Assembly: GCA_022843405.1 (NCBI GenBank)
Contig: JALHNQ010000016.1
Coordinates: 1-63,690 of the forward strand
Direction of reading: 5' to 3'
From: Methylocystis sp.
Lineage (GTDB): Bacteria > Pseudomonadota > Alphaproteobacteria > Rhizobiales > Beijerinckiaceae
Length of the DNA stretch: 63,690 bases
Position 1 is the stretch's first letter. The number at the start of each line of letters is the position of its first letter. Under the pieces are notes generated by a model, which worked only from the letters and a program-made list of their open reading frames with translations, did not search any database and had not been told where the DNA came from. Below, one piece after another: positions 17,599 to 29,105 of the stretch. The translations under genes and the position numbers were made by a program.

Positions 17599-18682
17599 GC
17601 TCTTTGCGTTCGGCGAATCGCCGCGCGTCCTCGAGCTGCCATTGCATGGAGTCGGGGAGCTTCGCGTATAGACAATCGAACATCGCGTCGGCGCTCAGCG
17701 GCGAAGCGTTCAGATAGGCGGCGACTTCGCGATCGACCTCCTCGGCGCACGCGTTGAGAAGCTCCGCCTCCTGCTCTTTCGACCAGGCGCCTTCGCTGAC
17801 GAGATATGAGCGCAGCCGAGCGATCGGTTCGCGCGTCCACTGCGCGCGGACGATCTCTGGATCGCGATAGCGCGACGCATCGTCGGCAGTGGTATGATCG
17901 CCGAGACGATAGGTGAGCGCTTCGATCAGCGTCGGTCCACCGCCCGATCGCGCTTTTTCGATCGCCCGGCGCACGACTTCGTGGACCGCAATGACGTCAT
18001 TGCCGTCGACCTGGCGTCCTTCGATGCCAGCGGCGACCGCCTTTTGCGCGAGGGTCTCGGCCGCGCTTTCGAGTTCCCGCGGCGTCGATATCGCCCAGCC
18101 ATTATTGTTGATGATGAAGACGACCGGCGTTTTCCAGACGCCCGCCATGTTCAGCGCTTCGTAAAAAGCGCCATTTGAGGTGCCGCCGTCGCCGATGAAA
18201 GTGACGACGACGCGATCCTCCTTGCGCATCATCAGCGCGTAAGCCGCGCCGACCGCATGCGGCGCCTGGGTGGCGACCGGCACGCAATTGGGAAAATCGC
18301 CGCGCGCATGTTTGAAATCGCTGCCGCGCTCGTCGCCGCCCCAATAGAGCAGACATTCCGACATTGACATGCCGCGAGAGAATTGCGCCGCATGATCGCG
18401 ATAGGACGGCACGAGCACGTCGCGCTCTTCCATCGCCGCCGCCGTTCCGACGCCGATCGCCTCCTGGCCGAGCGCCGACGCAAATGTGCCGAGCTGACCC
18501 GTACGCTGAAGACTGATCGCCTTGTTGTCGAAGACTCTGGTTCGCGTCATCGCGCGATAGAATCGGACCAGCCGGTCAATGTCCTTGGCCGATGCGCTGG
18601 CGGCCTTGCTGATCTCGCCGCTCGGCGACAACAGCTGGACGAAATCGACATTGAGATCGAAACCCATCTCCATGATTCCCAT
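17585..18682 (-). CDS. bkdA1: Branched-chain 2-oxoacid dehydrogenase E1 alpha subunit
   Basis: 365 residues. ThDP-binding subunit: GDGGTSNGAFYEALNMAGVW followed by FIINNNGWAIST is the classical thiamine-diphosphate motif (GDG...NN), and YRLGDHTTADDASRYR is the phosphorylation-loop-like segment found in this family. The start at 18682 (MGIMEMGFDLNV) has AGGAG about 8-9 bases upstream; the frame stays open to 18832, but that extension is basic, unlike the family, and lacks such a site. First gene of bkdA1A2B. The 312 bases upstream separate it from the thiolase gene and should carry its own promoter. Confidence 0.92.
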   Translation of the reverse strand: MGIMEMGFDLNVDFVQLLSPSGEISKAASASAKDIDRLVRFYRAMTRTRVFDNKAISLQRTGQLGTFASALGQEAIGVGTAAAMEERDVLVPSYRDHAAQFSRGMSMSECLLYWGGDERGSDFKHARGDFPNCVPVATQAPHAVGAAYALMMRKEDRVVVTFIGDGGTSNGAFYEALNMAGVWKTPVVFIINNNGWAISTPRELESAAETLAQKAVAAGIEGRQVDGNDVIAVHEVVRRAIEKARSGGGPTLIEALTYRLGDHTTADDASRYRDPEIVRAQWTREPIARLRSYLVSEGAWSKEQEAELLNACAEEVDREVAAYLNASPLSADAMFDCLYAKLPDSMQWQLEDARRFAERKEHGDV

Positions 18683-18994
18683 CGCCCCGCTCCTGATGAG
18701 CGAAGTAGCGCGCCCATGCGCGAGGTCACGGCGCCGCGACAATTTTTTTGTCATCTGCGTGGCGCCGCAGCGCAGGAATGCGGCCGTTCGAGTCGTTTCA
18801 TTTTGCAACGATCTGGCGCGCTCATTCTCCAATGCGTTCGCGCCATCCGCATTGCCCTATCCACCGCCGTCGATCGAACGCCACGCCGTCATCCGCTTTG
18901 TTGGCCTCGCCGTTCAAAGCTGCATCGCGCCGCCTCTTAGCAGCGCGCACGACAAGCCGACGCGCCGAATGTGGCTGCGCACGCGCAGTTGGCG
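18683..18994. other. Intergenic region upstream of bkdA1
   Basis: 312 bases between the thiolase stop and the bkdA1 start. No supported gene or strong hairpin was seen. It contains a T-run (TTTTTTT near 18747) and AAT-rich patches that would suit a minus-strand promoter, but no convincing -35/-10 pair could be assigned. Confidence 0.3.
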
Positions 18995-20185
18995 CTAACT
19001 TGGCCGTTCGATGGCCATCGCGGTCGCTTCTCCGCCGCCGATGCACAGCGCCGCGACGCCCTTTTTCAGGCCCATCGCCTCCAGAGCGGAGAGCAGCGTG
19101 ACAATGATCCGCGCGCCGGACGCGCCGATCGGATGGCCGAGGGCGCAGGCGCCGCCGCGAACATTGACCTTGTCGTGCGGCAGGTCGAGATCGCGCATCG
19201 CCGCCATCGCAACGACGGCGAAAGCTTCATTGATCTCGAAGAGGTCGACGTCGCCGGTCGTCCAACCGACCCGATCCATCAGCTTGCGGATCGCTTCAAT
19301 TGGCATGATGGAAAAGCGGCTCGGCGCGCCCGCGACAGTGACATAGCCCCGGATGAGCGCCAGCGGCTTCGCGCCTGCGCGCTCGGCGTCATCGGCGCGC
19401 ATCAGAGCCAACGCCGCCGCCCCATCCGATATTGCGCTGGCGTTGGCGGCGGTGATCGTTCCATCCTCCCTGAACGCCGGTTTGAGGCGCGGGATGTCCT
19501 GCGCCTTGGCCTTGCCGGGAAGCTCGTCATTGGCGATAATTCGCGCATTGGCGCCTTTGCCGAATGTGATCGGCGCGATCTCCTGAGCGAAAGATGCGTC
19601 CGCCGTGGCGCGCTGGGCGCGCGCCAGCGAGGTCGCCGCATATTCGTCCTGCATCTCGCGGGTAAATTGATATTGCGTCGCGCAGTCCTCGGCGAAAGCG
19701 CCCATCAGCCGGCCTTTTTCATAGGCGTCCTCGAGACCGTCCAGAAACATGTGATCGAGGACCTTGCGATGGCCCATCCGGTAGCCGGCGCGCGCGCGAT
19801 CGAGCAGATAGGGCGCGTTGCTCATGCTCTCCATGCCGCCTGCGACCGCGATGCGCGCGCCGCCCGCTGCAAGCTGGTCGCTGGCGAGCATCACCGCTTT
19901 CATTCCGGAGCCGCACATTTTGTTGACGGTGACCGCGCCGGTCGTCTCCGCCAGCCCGGCGCCGAGTGCCGCCTGACGCGCGGGCGCCTGGCCGAGGCCG
20001 GCGGAAAGCACGCAGCCCATCACGACTTCGTCGATGTCGCTTGGCGCGAGCCCGGCGCGCGTTACGGCCGCTTCGATGGCGCGGGCGCCGAGTTGCGGCG
20101 AAGCGACGTCCTTCAACTCTCCCAGAAACGCGCCGATCGGCGTGCGCGCGGCGCCGACGATGGCGACGGGTGCGGCAGCGCTCAT
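18995..20185 (-). CDS. Acetyl-CoA acetyltransferase (thiolase)
   Basis: 396 residues. Thiolase: condenses or cleaves acetoacetyl-CoA/acetyl-CoA. Active-site Cys in NKMCGSGMKAVMLA, His in NEAFAVVAM (NEAF motif) and the second Cys near CIGGGEATAMA; GGACALGHPIGASGARI is intact. Start at 20185 (MSAAAPVAIVGAARTPIG) has GAGG 8 bases upstream; the open frame upstream to 20296 overlaps the next gene and is not family-like. Last gene of the leucine/valine run. It would process acetoacetyl-CoA made from the acetoacetate released by HMG-CoA lyase and fumarylacetoacetase; a CoA transferase is not encoded here. A biosynthetic role cannot be ruled out. Confidence 0.92.
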   Translation of the reverse strand: MSAAAPVAIVGAARTPIGAFLGELKDVASPQLGARAIEAAVTRAGLAPSDIDEVVMGCVLSAGLGQAPARQAALGAGLAETTGAVTVNKMCGSGMKAVMLASDQLAAGGARIAVAGGMESMSNAPYLLDRARAGYRMGHRKVLDHMFLDGLEDAYEKGRLMGAFAEDCATQYQFTREMQDEYAATSLARAQRATADASFAQEIAPITFGKGANARIIANDELPGKAKAQDIPRLKPAFREDGTITAANASAISDGAAALALMRADDAERAGAKPLALIRGYVTVAGAPSRFSIMPIEAIRKLMDRVGWTTGDVDLFEINEAFAVVAMAAMRDLDLPHDKVNVRGGACALGHPIGASGARIIVTLLSALEAMGLKKGVAALCIGGGEATAMAIERPS

Positions 20186-20210
20186 GACATGATCCTCACC
20201 GGCTGGGCCG

Positions 20211-21284
20211 TTAGTTCTCCCACCGAGAATATGGCGACGAATTCCAGTTTTTAAACATTGGTGGCGGCGTCCCGTCGCCCGCAAGAATGTCTTCAACCGC
20301 TTCGTCGCTTACCGCGTCGAGCCTCTCCGGCGACCATTTCGGACGCCGGTCCTTGTCGATGATCGCGGCGCGGATGCCTTCATAAAGATCGTGGGTCTCG
20401 AGCATGCGGCAGGCCGCCTTGAATTCGTTGGTGAGACAGGTTTCGAGATCCGGGGCCCGCATGGCGCGCTGGAGCAATACGCGCGTGACTTTCAAGCCCG
20501 TCGGCGATTTGGATCTAATTTCCGCAGCCGCGCGCAGCGAGAATTCCGACCCCTCGCGCTCGAAGGCTGCGATCACGTCCGCGACCTTCTCATGCGCCGC
20601 CGCTTCAGCGAGCAATTGCCGGCAGGACGAAAGCGCGGAGGCGCCAGGCTGGCGTGCAAAGCGTCGCAACGTCTCGTCGACGTTTTCGGCGCGCTCGATC
20701 GTCGAGAGTTCATCGATCATCCGCTCGATATCTCGCGAATGGATCATGAGATCGGCAAGACCAGCGTCGATGGCGTCGGCCGCCGTCACCGAAGCCGCCG
20801 ACAGCGCCATATAGAGACCGACCGCGCCGGCGCGTGAAAGAAGCCAGCTCGCGCCGACGTCAGGAAAGAATCCGATGCCGACCTCCGGCATGGCGATGCG
20901 GCTCCGCTCCGTCGCGATCCGCCGGTTGCCATGCGCGGAAATGCCGACCCCGCCGCCCATGACGATCCCATCCATGATCACGACATAGGGTTTGGGAAAG
21001 GAGGCGATGCGGGCGTTGAGTTCATATTCCTCGCGCCAGAAGTCGGCGAACAGCCGCTTTTGCGAGGCGTCCAGCTCATAGAGAAACCTCACGTCGCCGC
21101 CGGCGCAAAGACCGCGATCGCTGGCGCCTGTGACGAGCACGGCGCCAACGCCATCGTCGTCGCCAAATTCGTCGAGCGCGTGCCGAAATTCCCGTACCAT
21201 TGGCAGAGTCAGCGTGTTGAGCGCATGCGGCCGGTTGAGAAGAATGCGTCCCAGGCGACCCGTGCGCGATGCGATGAGATCCAT
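20211..21284 (-). CDS. 3-hydroxyisobutyryl-CoA hydrolase
   Basis: 357 residues, crotonase fold. Hydrolyses 3-hydroxyisobutyryl-CoA to 3-hydroxyisobutyrate in valine degradation; MmsB uses the product. Diagnostic features: GLCAGGDVRFLYE, VIMDGIVMGGGVGISAHGN, AMPEVGIGFFPDVGASWLLS and the extended C-terminal domain (CRMLETHDLYEGIRAAIIDK) that sets HIBCH-type enzymes (350-380 residues) apart from enoyl-CoA hydratases (260). Begins 2 bases after the acyl-CoA dehydrogenase stop. The C-terminal MFKNWNSSPYSRWEN is long but normal for the group. Confidence 0.92.
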   Translation of the reverse strand: MDLIASRTGRLGRILLNRPHALNTLTLPMVREFRHALDEFGDDDGVGAVLVTGASDRGLCAGGDVRFLYELDASQKRLFADFWREEYELNARIASFPKPYVVIMDGIVMGGGVGISAHGNRRIATERSRIAMPEVGIGFFPDVGASWLLSRAGAVGLYMALSAASVTAADAIDAGLADLMIHSRDIERMIDELSTIERAENVDETLRRFARQPGASALSSCRQLLAEAAAHEKVADVIAAFEREGSEFSLRAAAEIRSKSPTGLKVTRVLLQRAMRAPDLETCLTNEFKAACRMLETHDLYEGIRAAIIDKDRRPKWSPERLDAVSDEAVEDILAGDGTPPPMFKNWNSSPYSRWEN

Positions 21285-21286
21285 AG

Positions 21287-22438
21287 CTACTTCAACAGCG
21301 AACGCGCGATGATGACGCGCATGATTTCATTAGTTCCTTCGAGAATCTGGTGGACGCGCAGGTCGCGGACGATCTTTTCGATTCCATATTCGCTTAAATA
21401 TCCATAGCCGCCGTGCAGCTGCAGCGCTTCATTGGCGACCTTAAAGCCGGCGTCGGTGACGACGCGCTTCGCCATCGCGCAGAGCGTCGTGGCGCCTGGA
21501 GCCTTAGCGTCAAGCGCCGCCGCCGCCCGCCACAAAAATGTGCGCGAAACTTCAAGTTGTGTGGCCATGTCGGCGAGCCGGAACTGCAAAGCCTGAAATT
21601 CGTCGAGCGTTCGTCCGAAGGCCTTGCGCCCGCTCATGTAACGCAGAGCGTGGTCGAAGGCCGACAGCGCGCCGCCGAGCGAACAGGCGGCGATGTTCAG
21701 CCGGCCGCCGTCGAGCGCCGCCATCGCGATCTTGAATCCGTCGCCCTCTTGTCCAATAAGATTTTTGGCGGGCACGCGGCAGTCATCGAAAATGACGGCG
21801 CGCGTCGGCTGGGCGTTCCATCCCATTTTTCGCTCAAGGGCGCCGAAACTTAAGCCCGGCATTCCGCCTTCGACGATAAAGGCCGATATGCCTTTTGGGC
21901 CCTGTTCGCCGGTTCGCGCCATGACGACATAGAGATGATCGTCGCCGCCCGCGCCGGCGCCCGATATGAACTGTTTTGCGCCATTCAAGACATAGTGATC
22001 GCCCCTGCACGTCGCATGCGCGCGCAGGGCCGCCGCGTCCGATCCGCTGCCGGACTCCGTCAGACAATAGCTCGATAGAACTTCCATCGTCACGAGCCTT
22101 GGCATAAATTTATCGATCTGCCGCTCGCTTCCGTAAGCGTCGATCAGGCTCGCGCACATATTGTGAATGGAAAGATAGGCGGCGATCGTCGGGCAGCCCA
22201 TCGCAAGCGCCTCGAAAATTAGCACGGCGTCGAAACGCGTCAGTCCGGCGCCGCCCGAAGCCTCCCGCACATTGATCCCCGCCATGCCCAGCGCTGCGGC
22301 GTCGCGCAACGTGTCGACCGGGAAGACATGCTCGCGGTCCCAATCGAGCGCAAAGGGCGCGAGGCGATCGCGTCCGAAATCGCGCGCCATCTCGAAGATG
22401 GCCTCCTGCTCGGCGCTCAATTCAAAATAGGATGACAT
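21287..22438 (-). CDS. Isobutyryl-CoA dehydrogenase (acyl-CoA dehydrogenase)
   Basis: 383 residues. FAD flavoprotein oxidising isobutyryl-CoA to methacrylyl-CoA. ACAD signatures: CLTESGSGSDAAALRAHA, FISGAGAGGDDHLYVVM, GGYGYLSEYGIEKIVRDLRV and the catalytic Glu in QILEGTNEIMRVI. Start at 22438 (MSSYFELSAEQEAIFEMARD) gives normal ACAD length; the frame stays open upstream into the HMG-CoA lyase gene but is a shadow there. The methacrylyl-CoA hydratase step is probably covered by an enoyl-CoA hydratase. Substrate choice rests on proximity to the 3-hydroxyisobutyryl-CoA hydrolase gene. Confidence 0.9.
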   Translation of the reverse strand: MSSYFELSAEQEAIFEMARDFGRDRLAPFALDWDREHVFPVDTLRDAAALGMAGINVREASGGAGLTRFDAVLIFEALAMGCPTIAAYLSIHNMCASLIDAYGSERQIDKFMPRLVTMEVLSSYCLTESGSGSDAAALRAHATCRGDHYVLNGAKQFISGAGAGGDDHLYVVMARTGEQGPKGISAFIVEGGMPGLSFGALERKMGWNAQPTRAVIFDDCRVPAKNLIGQEGDGFKIAMAALDGGRLNIAACSLGGALSAFDHALRYMSGRKAFGRTLDEFQALQFRLADMATQLEVSRTFLWRAAAALDAKAPGATTLCAMAKRVVTDAGFKVANEALQLHGGYGYLSEYGIEKIVRDLRVHQILEGTNEIMRVIIARSLLK

Positions 22439-22508
22439 GTCGCCATTCACCGCAATGGATGAGGTAAATCTGTCGCGGCGCGGCTTTTTGACAAGCTGTC
22501 GGCGTTCA

Positions 22509-23422
22509 TCACGCGTCGGCCGGACCGCGGCGTTTTGCGGCATAGGCCTGCGCCACGCGGCTTGCCGGCGCCCGATTGAGCTGCGCGCAGGCGAAGGCGC
22601 CCGCCGCCAAGAGTCGATCGAGCGACACGCCGGTTTCGATGTCCATTCGCTGAAGCATATAAACGACATCCTCGGTGGCGACATTGCCGGCGGCGCCGGG
22701 CGCGAAGGGACAGCCGCCGAGGCCGGCGACCGAACTGTCGACGACACGGACGCCGGCTTCGAGGCAAGCGAATATATTGGCGAGCGCCTGCCCATAGGTG
22801 TCGTGAAAATGCACGGCGATTTTGTCGAGGGGCGCGACCGCCGCCACGCGCTCAACCAATCGGCGCGCTTGCAGCGGCGCGCCGACGCCGATCGTATCGC
22901 CGAGCGAAACCTCGAAACAGCCCATCTCCAGGAGCGCGCCGGCGACGTTGGCGACTGCGGCGCCGTCAACCGCTCCTTCGTAAGGACAGCCCAACACGCA
23001 GGAGACATAGCCGCGCGCCATGACGCCGCGGCGGCGCGCCCCTGCGACGACTGCGGCGTATCGCTCCAGACTTTGCTCGATCGAGCAGTTGATATTGCGC
23101 TTGGAGAAGGTCTCGGAGGCGGCAGCGAATACGGCGATCTCCTCCGCTCCGGCCGCTATGGCGTCGGCGAGTCCGCGAAGGTTTGGAACGAGCACGGCGA
23201 GCCGCAGATTCTGCTTCGAGACAAGCGCGAGCGTTTGGTCGGTATGCGCCATTTGCGGCACGGCCGTGGGCGAGACGAAGCTGCCGGCTTCGATGCGCGT
23301 AAGTCCCGCCGCCGCGAGACGATTAATGAGCTCGGCGCGGATCTGCGGCGACAGCGTCAGCTTCTCGTTCTGCAGACCATCGCGCGGGCCAACTTCAACG
23401 ATGGTGACGCTGGAGGAGACGC

Positions 23423-23426
<4 letters not shown>
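22509..23426 (-). CDS. mvaB: Hydroxymethylglutaryl-CoA lyase
   Basis: 305 residues. Splits HMG-CoA into acetoacetate and acetyl-CoA, the final leucine step. TIM-barrel DRE-metallolyase: VEVGPRDGLQNEK (metal and catalytic Arg-Asp), GARRRGVMARGYVSCVLGCP, ALYDTYGQ-like HFHDTYGQALANI with metal His residues, and the signature VVDSSVAGLGGCPFAPGAAG containing the catalytic Cys. Overlaps the MCC alpha-subunit stop by 4 bases (ATGA). Fifth enzyme of the liu pathway, gene order identical to the pathway. Confidence 0.94.
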
Positions 23427-25429
<2,003 letters not shown>

Positions 25430-25430
25430 C

Positions 25431-26219
25431 TCAATCGGCCGCGATCCAGCCCGGCGGGCGTTTTTCGAGAAAGGCGGAAAGGCCTTCCTGCGCCTCGGCG
25501 CTCGATCTTCGCGCGGCAAGACGATGCGCGGCCTCGCGCAACAGCTCCGCCTCGACGCCGTGACCGTCGCATTCGGCGAAGAAGCTCTTTGCGTCCGCTT
25601 GTGCGTCCGGCGCGCCGCGCAGCAGATCGGCGACAGTCACCGCATGCGCCAGGCCGAGTTCCAACCTCGGCGTCACGCGATGAACGAGACCCAGCCTTTG
25701 CGCCTCGCCCGCCGAGAACCGCTCGGCCGTCAAGCCATATCGACGCAACTGCCTCAGGCCTATCGCGCGGATAAGAAAGGGCGCGACGATCGCCGGAAGC
25801 AGCCCAAGCCGCACCTCGCTGAGCGAGAACGACGCGTCATCGGCGGCGATCACGATATCGCAGCACGCAAGCAGCCCGACGCCGCCGCCGACGACGACGC
25901 TCTTGGCCAGGGCGATCGTTGGTTTCGGCACAGTGTCTACAACCTGCAGCATGCGCGCGAGCGCCAGGGCGTCCTGCTCATTCGCATACGACGAACTCTG
26001 GGCGACCCGGATCATCGAGCCGATATCGCCGCCGGCGCAAAAATAGTCTCCGGCGCCATCAATCGTAATGATTCGAACATCGGCGCGCGCGCCCAACTGT
26101 TCGACGGCGTCCTTGAGCAAGCCGATGAGCTCGGAGTCGAGCGCGTTGCGTTTTTCCGGACGGTTCAGCGTCAGGGTCGCAACGCCTTTCGCGTCAATCG
26201 ATTGCAGGAGAGCCGTCAT
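25431..26219 (-). CDS. liuC: Methylglutaconyl-CoA hydratase (enoyl-CoA hydratase family)
   Basis: 262 residues. Crotonase fold; hydrates 3-methylglutaconyl-CoA to HMG-CoA. Oxyanion-hole segments NRPEKRNALDSELIG and DYFCAGGDIGSMIRV are present, with VVVGGGVGLLACCDIVIAAD and SEVRLGLLPAIVAPFLIRAI following. The normal size of simple hydratases. Sits between the two MCC subunit genes, the standard liuBCD order, which is the main reason for the substrate call. Gap to liuB 10 bases, to liuD 1 base. Confidence 0.9.
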   Translation of the reverse strand: MTALLQSIDAKGVATLTLNRPEKRNALDSELIGLLKDAVEQLGARADVRIITIDGAGDYFCAGGDIGSMIRVAQSSSYANEQDALALARMLQVVDTVPKPTIALAKSVVVGGGVGLLACCDIVIAADDASFSLSEVRLGLLPAIVAPFLIRAIGLRQLRRYGLTAERFSAGEAQRLGLVHRVTPRLELGLAHAVTVADLLRGAPDAQADAKSFFAECDGHGVEAELLREAAHRLAARRSSAEAQEGLSAFLEKRPPGWIAAD

Positions 26220-26229
26220 AAAAGGTCGC

Positions 26230-27837
26230 TCACATACGAAATAGGCCGAAACGCGTTTCTTCGATCGGCGCCTTCAGTGCGAAAGATAGCGCGAGAGCGA
26301 TCGTTCGTCTCGTATCGAGCGGGTCGATGACGCCGTCGTCCCAAAGCCGCGCGCTGGAATAGAGCGGAATGCTTTGGCGCTCATATTGCTCGCGGATCGG
26401 GCACGCGAATTCTTCCTCCTCGGCGGCCGAAAAATCCTTCCGCCGTTTCGCCATGGCTTCCCGCTTGACACGGGTCAGCACGCTTGCCGCTTGCTCGCCG
26501 CCCATTACGCCGATGCGTGCGCCGGGCCACATCCATAGGAATCGCGGTGAATAGGCGCGTCCGCACATCGCGTAATTGCCGGCGCCAAAACTGCCGCCGA
26601 CGATGATCGAGAGCTTCGGAACCGCGGCCGTCGCAACCGCCGTCACCATTTTCGCCCCTTCTTTGGCGACTCCCGCGCTTTCATATTTGGCGCCGACGAT
26701 GAAACCAGTGGTGTTGTGCAAGAACAGCAGCGGTGTTTTGCGTCGCGCGCAAAGCTCGATGAAATGCGCGCCCTTCTGGGCGCTCTCGGGAAACAACACG
26801 CCATTGTTGGCGACGATGCCGACCGGATAGCCATGGATGTGGGCGAAGCCCGTCACCAGCGATGGGCCGTAGAGTTTGCGGAATTCGTCAAATTCGCTGG
26901 CGTCGACAAGGCGCGCGATCACTTCGCGTATATCAAACTGCTTGCGCGGGTCTTGCGGCAGCAGGCCATAGATTTCGGCGGGGTCGTAGTAAGGCTCGGC
27001 AGGCTGTCTCACCGCAGCCTTTGTGGTCCCGGCAGGTCCGAGATTGCCGACGATATTCCGCGCGATCTGCAGCGCATGTGCGTCACTTTCGGCGCAATGA
27101 TCGGCGACGCCGGAACGACGGCAATGCACGTCGGCCCCGCCGAGCTCCTCGGCGCTGACGACCTCGCCGGTCGCCGCTTTGACAAGCGGCGGCCCGGCCA
27201 GAAATATCGCGCCTTCGTTGCGGACGATGATGGTTTCGTCGGACATCGCCGGCACATAGGCGCCGCCGGCCGTGCACGACCCCATCACCACCGCGATCTG
27301 CGCAATGCCTCGCGAAGACATCATCGCCTGATTGTAGAAAATGCGGCCGAAATGGTCGCGGTCGGGAAAAACGTCTTCCTGGCTCGTCAGATTGGCGCCG
27401 CCGGAGTCGACAAGATAAAGGCAGGGCAAATCGTTCTGAGCCGCGATCTCCTGCGCGCGAAGATGTTTCTTCACGGTCAAGGGAAAGTAGACGCCGCCTT
27501 TGACCGTGGCGTCATTGGCCACGATCATGCATTCGCGCCCGCGCACCCGCCCGACGCCGGCGACGACTCCGGCCGCCGCGACGCGCCCGTCATACATGCC
27601 GTAAGCGGCGAAAGGCGCGATTTCTAGAAAGGGCGACATCGGATCAATGAGCGCGTCGATGCGCTGCCGCGCCGGCATTTTCCCGCGCGCGAGATGACGC
27701 TCCCGCGCCGCCTCGTCGCCGCCGAGGCGAATCTCCCCCGCAATCCGCTTCAGCTCCGCGACCCGCTCGGCCATGAACTGGAAATTCTTCGCGTAATCCG
27801 CGTCTTTCGAGTTCACGAGGCTGTCGAGGCGGGGCAT
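26230..27837 (-). CDS. liuB: Methylcrotonyl-CoA carboxylase, carboxyltransferase beta subunit
   Basis: 535 residues, exactly the family size. Transfers CO2 from biotin to 3-methylcrotonyl-CoA. Motifs: [54 protein letters not shown] and [16 protein letters not shown] with [18 protein letters not shown] (second oxyanion Gly-Gly). Start is the ATG at 27837 ([19 protein letters not shown]); a TTG at 27870 would overlap liuA and is rejected. Begins 16 bases after the liuA stop. Confidence 0.94.
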   Translation of the reverse strand: MPRLDSLVNSKDADYAKNFQFMAERVAELKRIAGEIRLGGDEAARERHLARGKMPARQRIDALIDPMSPFLEIAPFAAYGMYDGRVAAAGVVAGVGRVRGRECMIVANDATVKGGVYFPLTVKKHLRAQEIAAQNDLPCLYLVDSGGANLTSQEDVFPDRDHFGRIFYNQAMMSSRGIAQIAVVMGSCTAGGAYVPAMSDETIIVRNEGAIFLAGPPLVKAATGEVVSAEELGGADVHCRRSGVADHCAESDAHALQIARNIVGNLGPAGTTKAAVRQPAEPYYDPAEIYGLLPQDPRKQFDIREVIARLVDASEFDEFRKLYGPSLVTGFAHIHGYPVGIVANNGVLFPESAQKGAHFIELCARRKTPLLFLHNTTGFIVGAKYESAGVAKEGAKMVTAVATAAVPKLSIIVGGSFGAGNYAMCGRAYSPRFLWMWPGARIGVMGGEQAASVLTRVKREAMAKRRKDFSAAEEEEFACPIREQYERQSIPLYSSARLWDDGVIDPLDTRRTIALALSFALKAPIEETRFGLFRM

Positions 27838-27853
27838 GTGTTCGATCCAAAAA

Positions 27854-29023
27854 TCAGGCTGTTTCCTCAAAGAGTTCGCGCCCGATCAACATGCGCCGGA
27901 TTTCGCTCGTTCCGGCGCCAATCTCGTAAAGCTTGGCGTCGCGCAGCAATCTGCCCGTCGGATAGTCGTTCATATAGCCGTTGCCGCCGAGGCACTGAAT
28001 GGCTTCAAGCGCCATCCAGGTCGCGCGCTCGGCAGCGAATAATATTGCGCTCGCCGCGTCTTTTCGCGCCACCCGGCCGCGATCGCAGGCTTTGGCCACG
28101 GCATAGACATAGGCGCGCGTCGCCATAACCGCCGTGTACATGTCGGCGAGCTTGCCCTGCATCAGCTCGAACTCGCCGATCGGCTGACCGAACTGCTTGC
28201 GCTCATGCACATAGGGCAGCACGACATCCATGCAGGCCTGCATGATTCCGAGAGGACCGCCGGCGAGCACCGCGCGCTCGTAATCCAGGCCGCTCATCAG
28301 CACGTTGACGCCGCGTTCGGGCAGGCCAAGCACATTTTCTTGCGGAACTTCGCAGTCCTCGAACAGGAGCTCGCTTGTGTTTGAGCCGCGCATGCCGAGT
28401 TTGTCGAGCTTGTCGCTCGAGGACACGCCGGGAAAGGCGCGCTCGACAATAAAGGCGGTGATGCCATGCGGTCCCGCGGCAGGGTCAGTCTTGGCGTAGA
28501 CGATCACGACATCGGCGTCGGGACCGTTCGTCACCCACATCTTGTTGCCGTTGAGAATATAGCGATCGCCGCGCTTGATCGCGCTCAGCCTCATGTCGGT
28601 GACGTCGGAGCCGGCGCCAGGCTCCGACATCGCCAGCGCGCCGACGTGACGGCCGGAGACGAGGTTCGGCAGATAGCGCCGTTTCTGCTCCTCGGAGCCG
28701 TTACGATGAATTTGATTGACGCAAAGATTCGAGTGGGCGCCGTAGGATAAGCCGACCGAAGCGGAAGCGCGGCTGATTTCCTCCATGGCGAGGACATGTT
28801 CGAGATAGCCCATGCCCGAGCCGCCGTAGCGCTCGTCCACGGTCAGTCCCAGGGCGCCGAGAGTTCCGAGCTTTTGCCAGAGATCCGAGGGAAAAGCGTT
28901 TTGCGCATCGATCTGCTGCGCCCGCGGCGCAATTTCGGCAGTCGCGAAGGCTTCGGTCGCGCCGCGCACGCGGTCGGCGACATCGCCGAGATCGAAGTCG
29001 AAGCTAGGCGTCCAGTGGCGCAT
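27854..29023 (-). CDS. liuA: Isovaleryl-CoA dehydrogenase
   Basis: 389 residues. FAD enzyme oxidising isovaleryl-CoA to 3-methylcrotonyl-CoA. The catalytic Glu is in the family-specific position [13 protein letters not shown], while the usual C-terminal Glu site reads [18 protein letters not shown], with Ala replacing it, exactly as expected for isovaleryl-CoA dehydrogenases. Also [27 protein letters not shown] and [20 protein letters not shown]. Start at 29023 ([10 protein letters not shown]) has GGAG six bases upstream; ATG 29029 is directly on the Shine-Dalgarno. First gene of the liu run; the palindrome at 29060-29094 lies just upstream. Confidence 0.95.
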   Translation of the reverse strand: MRHWTPSFDFDLGDVADRVRGATEAFATAEIAPRAQQIDAQNAFPSDLWQKLGTLGALGLTVDERYGGSGMGYLEHVLAMEEISRASASVGLSYGAHSNLCVNQIHRNGSEEQKRRYLPNLVSGRHVGALAMSEPGAGSDVTDMRLSAIKRGDRYILNGNKMWVTNGPDADVVIVYAKTDPAAGPHGITAFIVERAFPGVSSSDKLDKLGMRGSNTSELLFEDCEVPQENVLGLPERGVNVLMSGLDYERAVLAGGPLGIMQACMDVVLPYVHERKQFGQPIGEFELMQGKLADMYTAVMATRAYVYAVAKACDRGRVARKDAASAILFAAERATWMALEAIQCLGGNGYMNDYPTGRLLRDAKLYEIGAGTSEIRRMLIGRELFEETA

Positions 29024-29059
29024 ACGCATCTCCGATGGCGCGCGAGGATAGAGCCTATT

Positions 29060-29094
29060 TTTGTCGCGTCGGCGAAGTTTCAAGCTGCGACAAA
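29060..29094. promoter_or_regulatory. Inverted repeat upstream of liuA
   Basis: TTTGTCGC (29060-29067) and GCGACAAA (29087-29094) are perfect 8-base inverted arms with a 19-base spacer, in the 82-base gap between pckA and liuA. No T-run follows on the minus strand, so an operator for the leucine operon is favoured over a pckA terminator. No regulator gene of MerR, TetR or Lrp type is in the window. Confidence 0.4.
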
Positions 29095-29105
29095 CGCTGA
29101 GACGA

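Noticed and set aside
22439-23008. N-terminal extension of the isobutyryl-CoA dehydrogenase frame
   Set aside because: The extension overlaps the HMG-CoA lyase gene, and the protein from 22438 already has full family length.
27838-27870. TTG start giving 11 more residues to the MCC beta subunit
   Set aside because: It would overlap liuA by 17 bases; the ATG at 27837 gives exactly the usual 535 residues.
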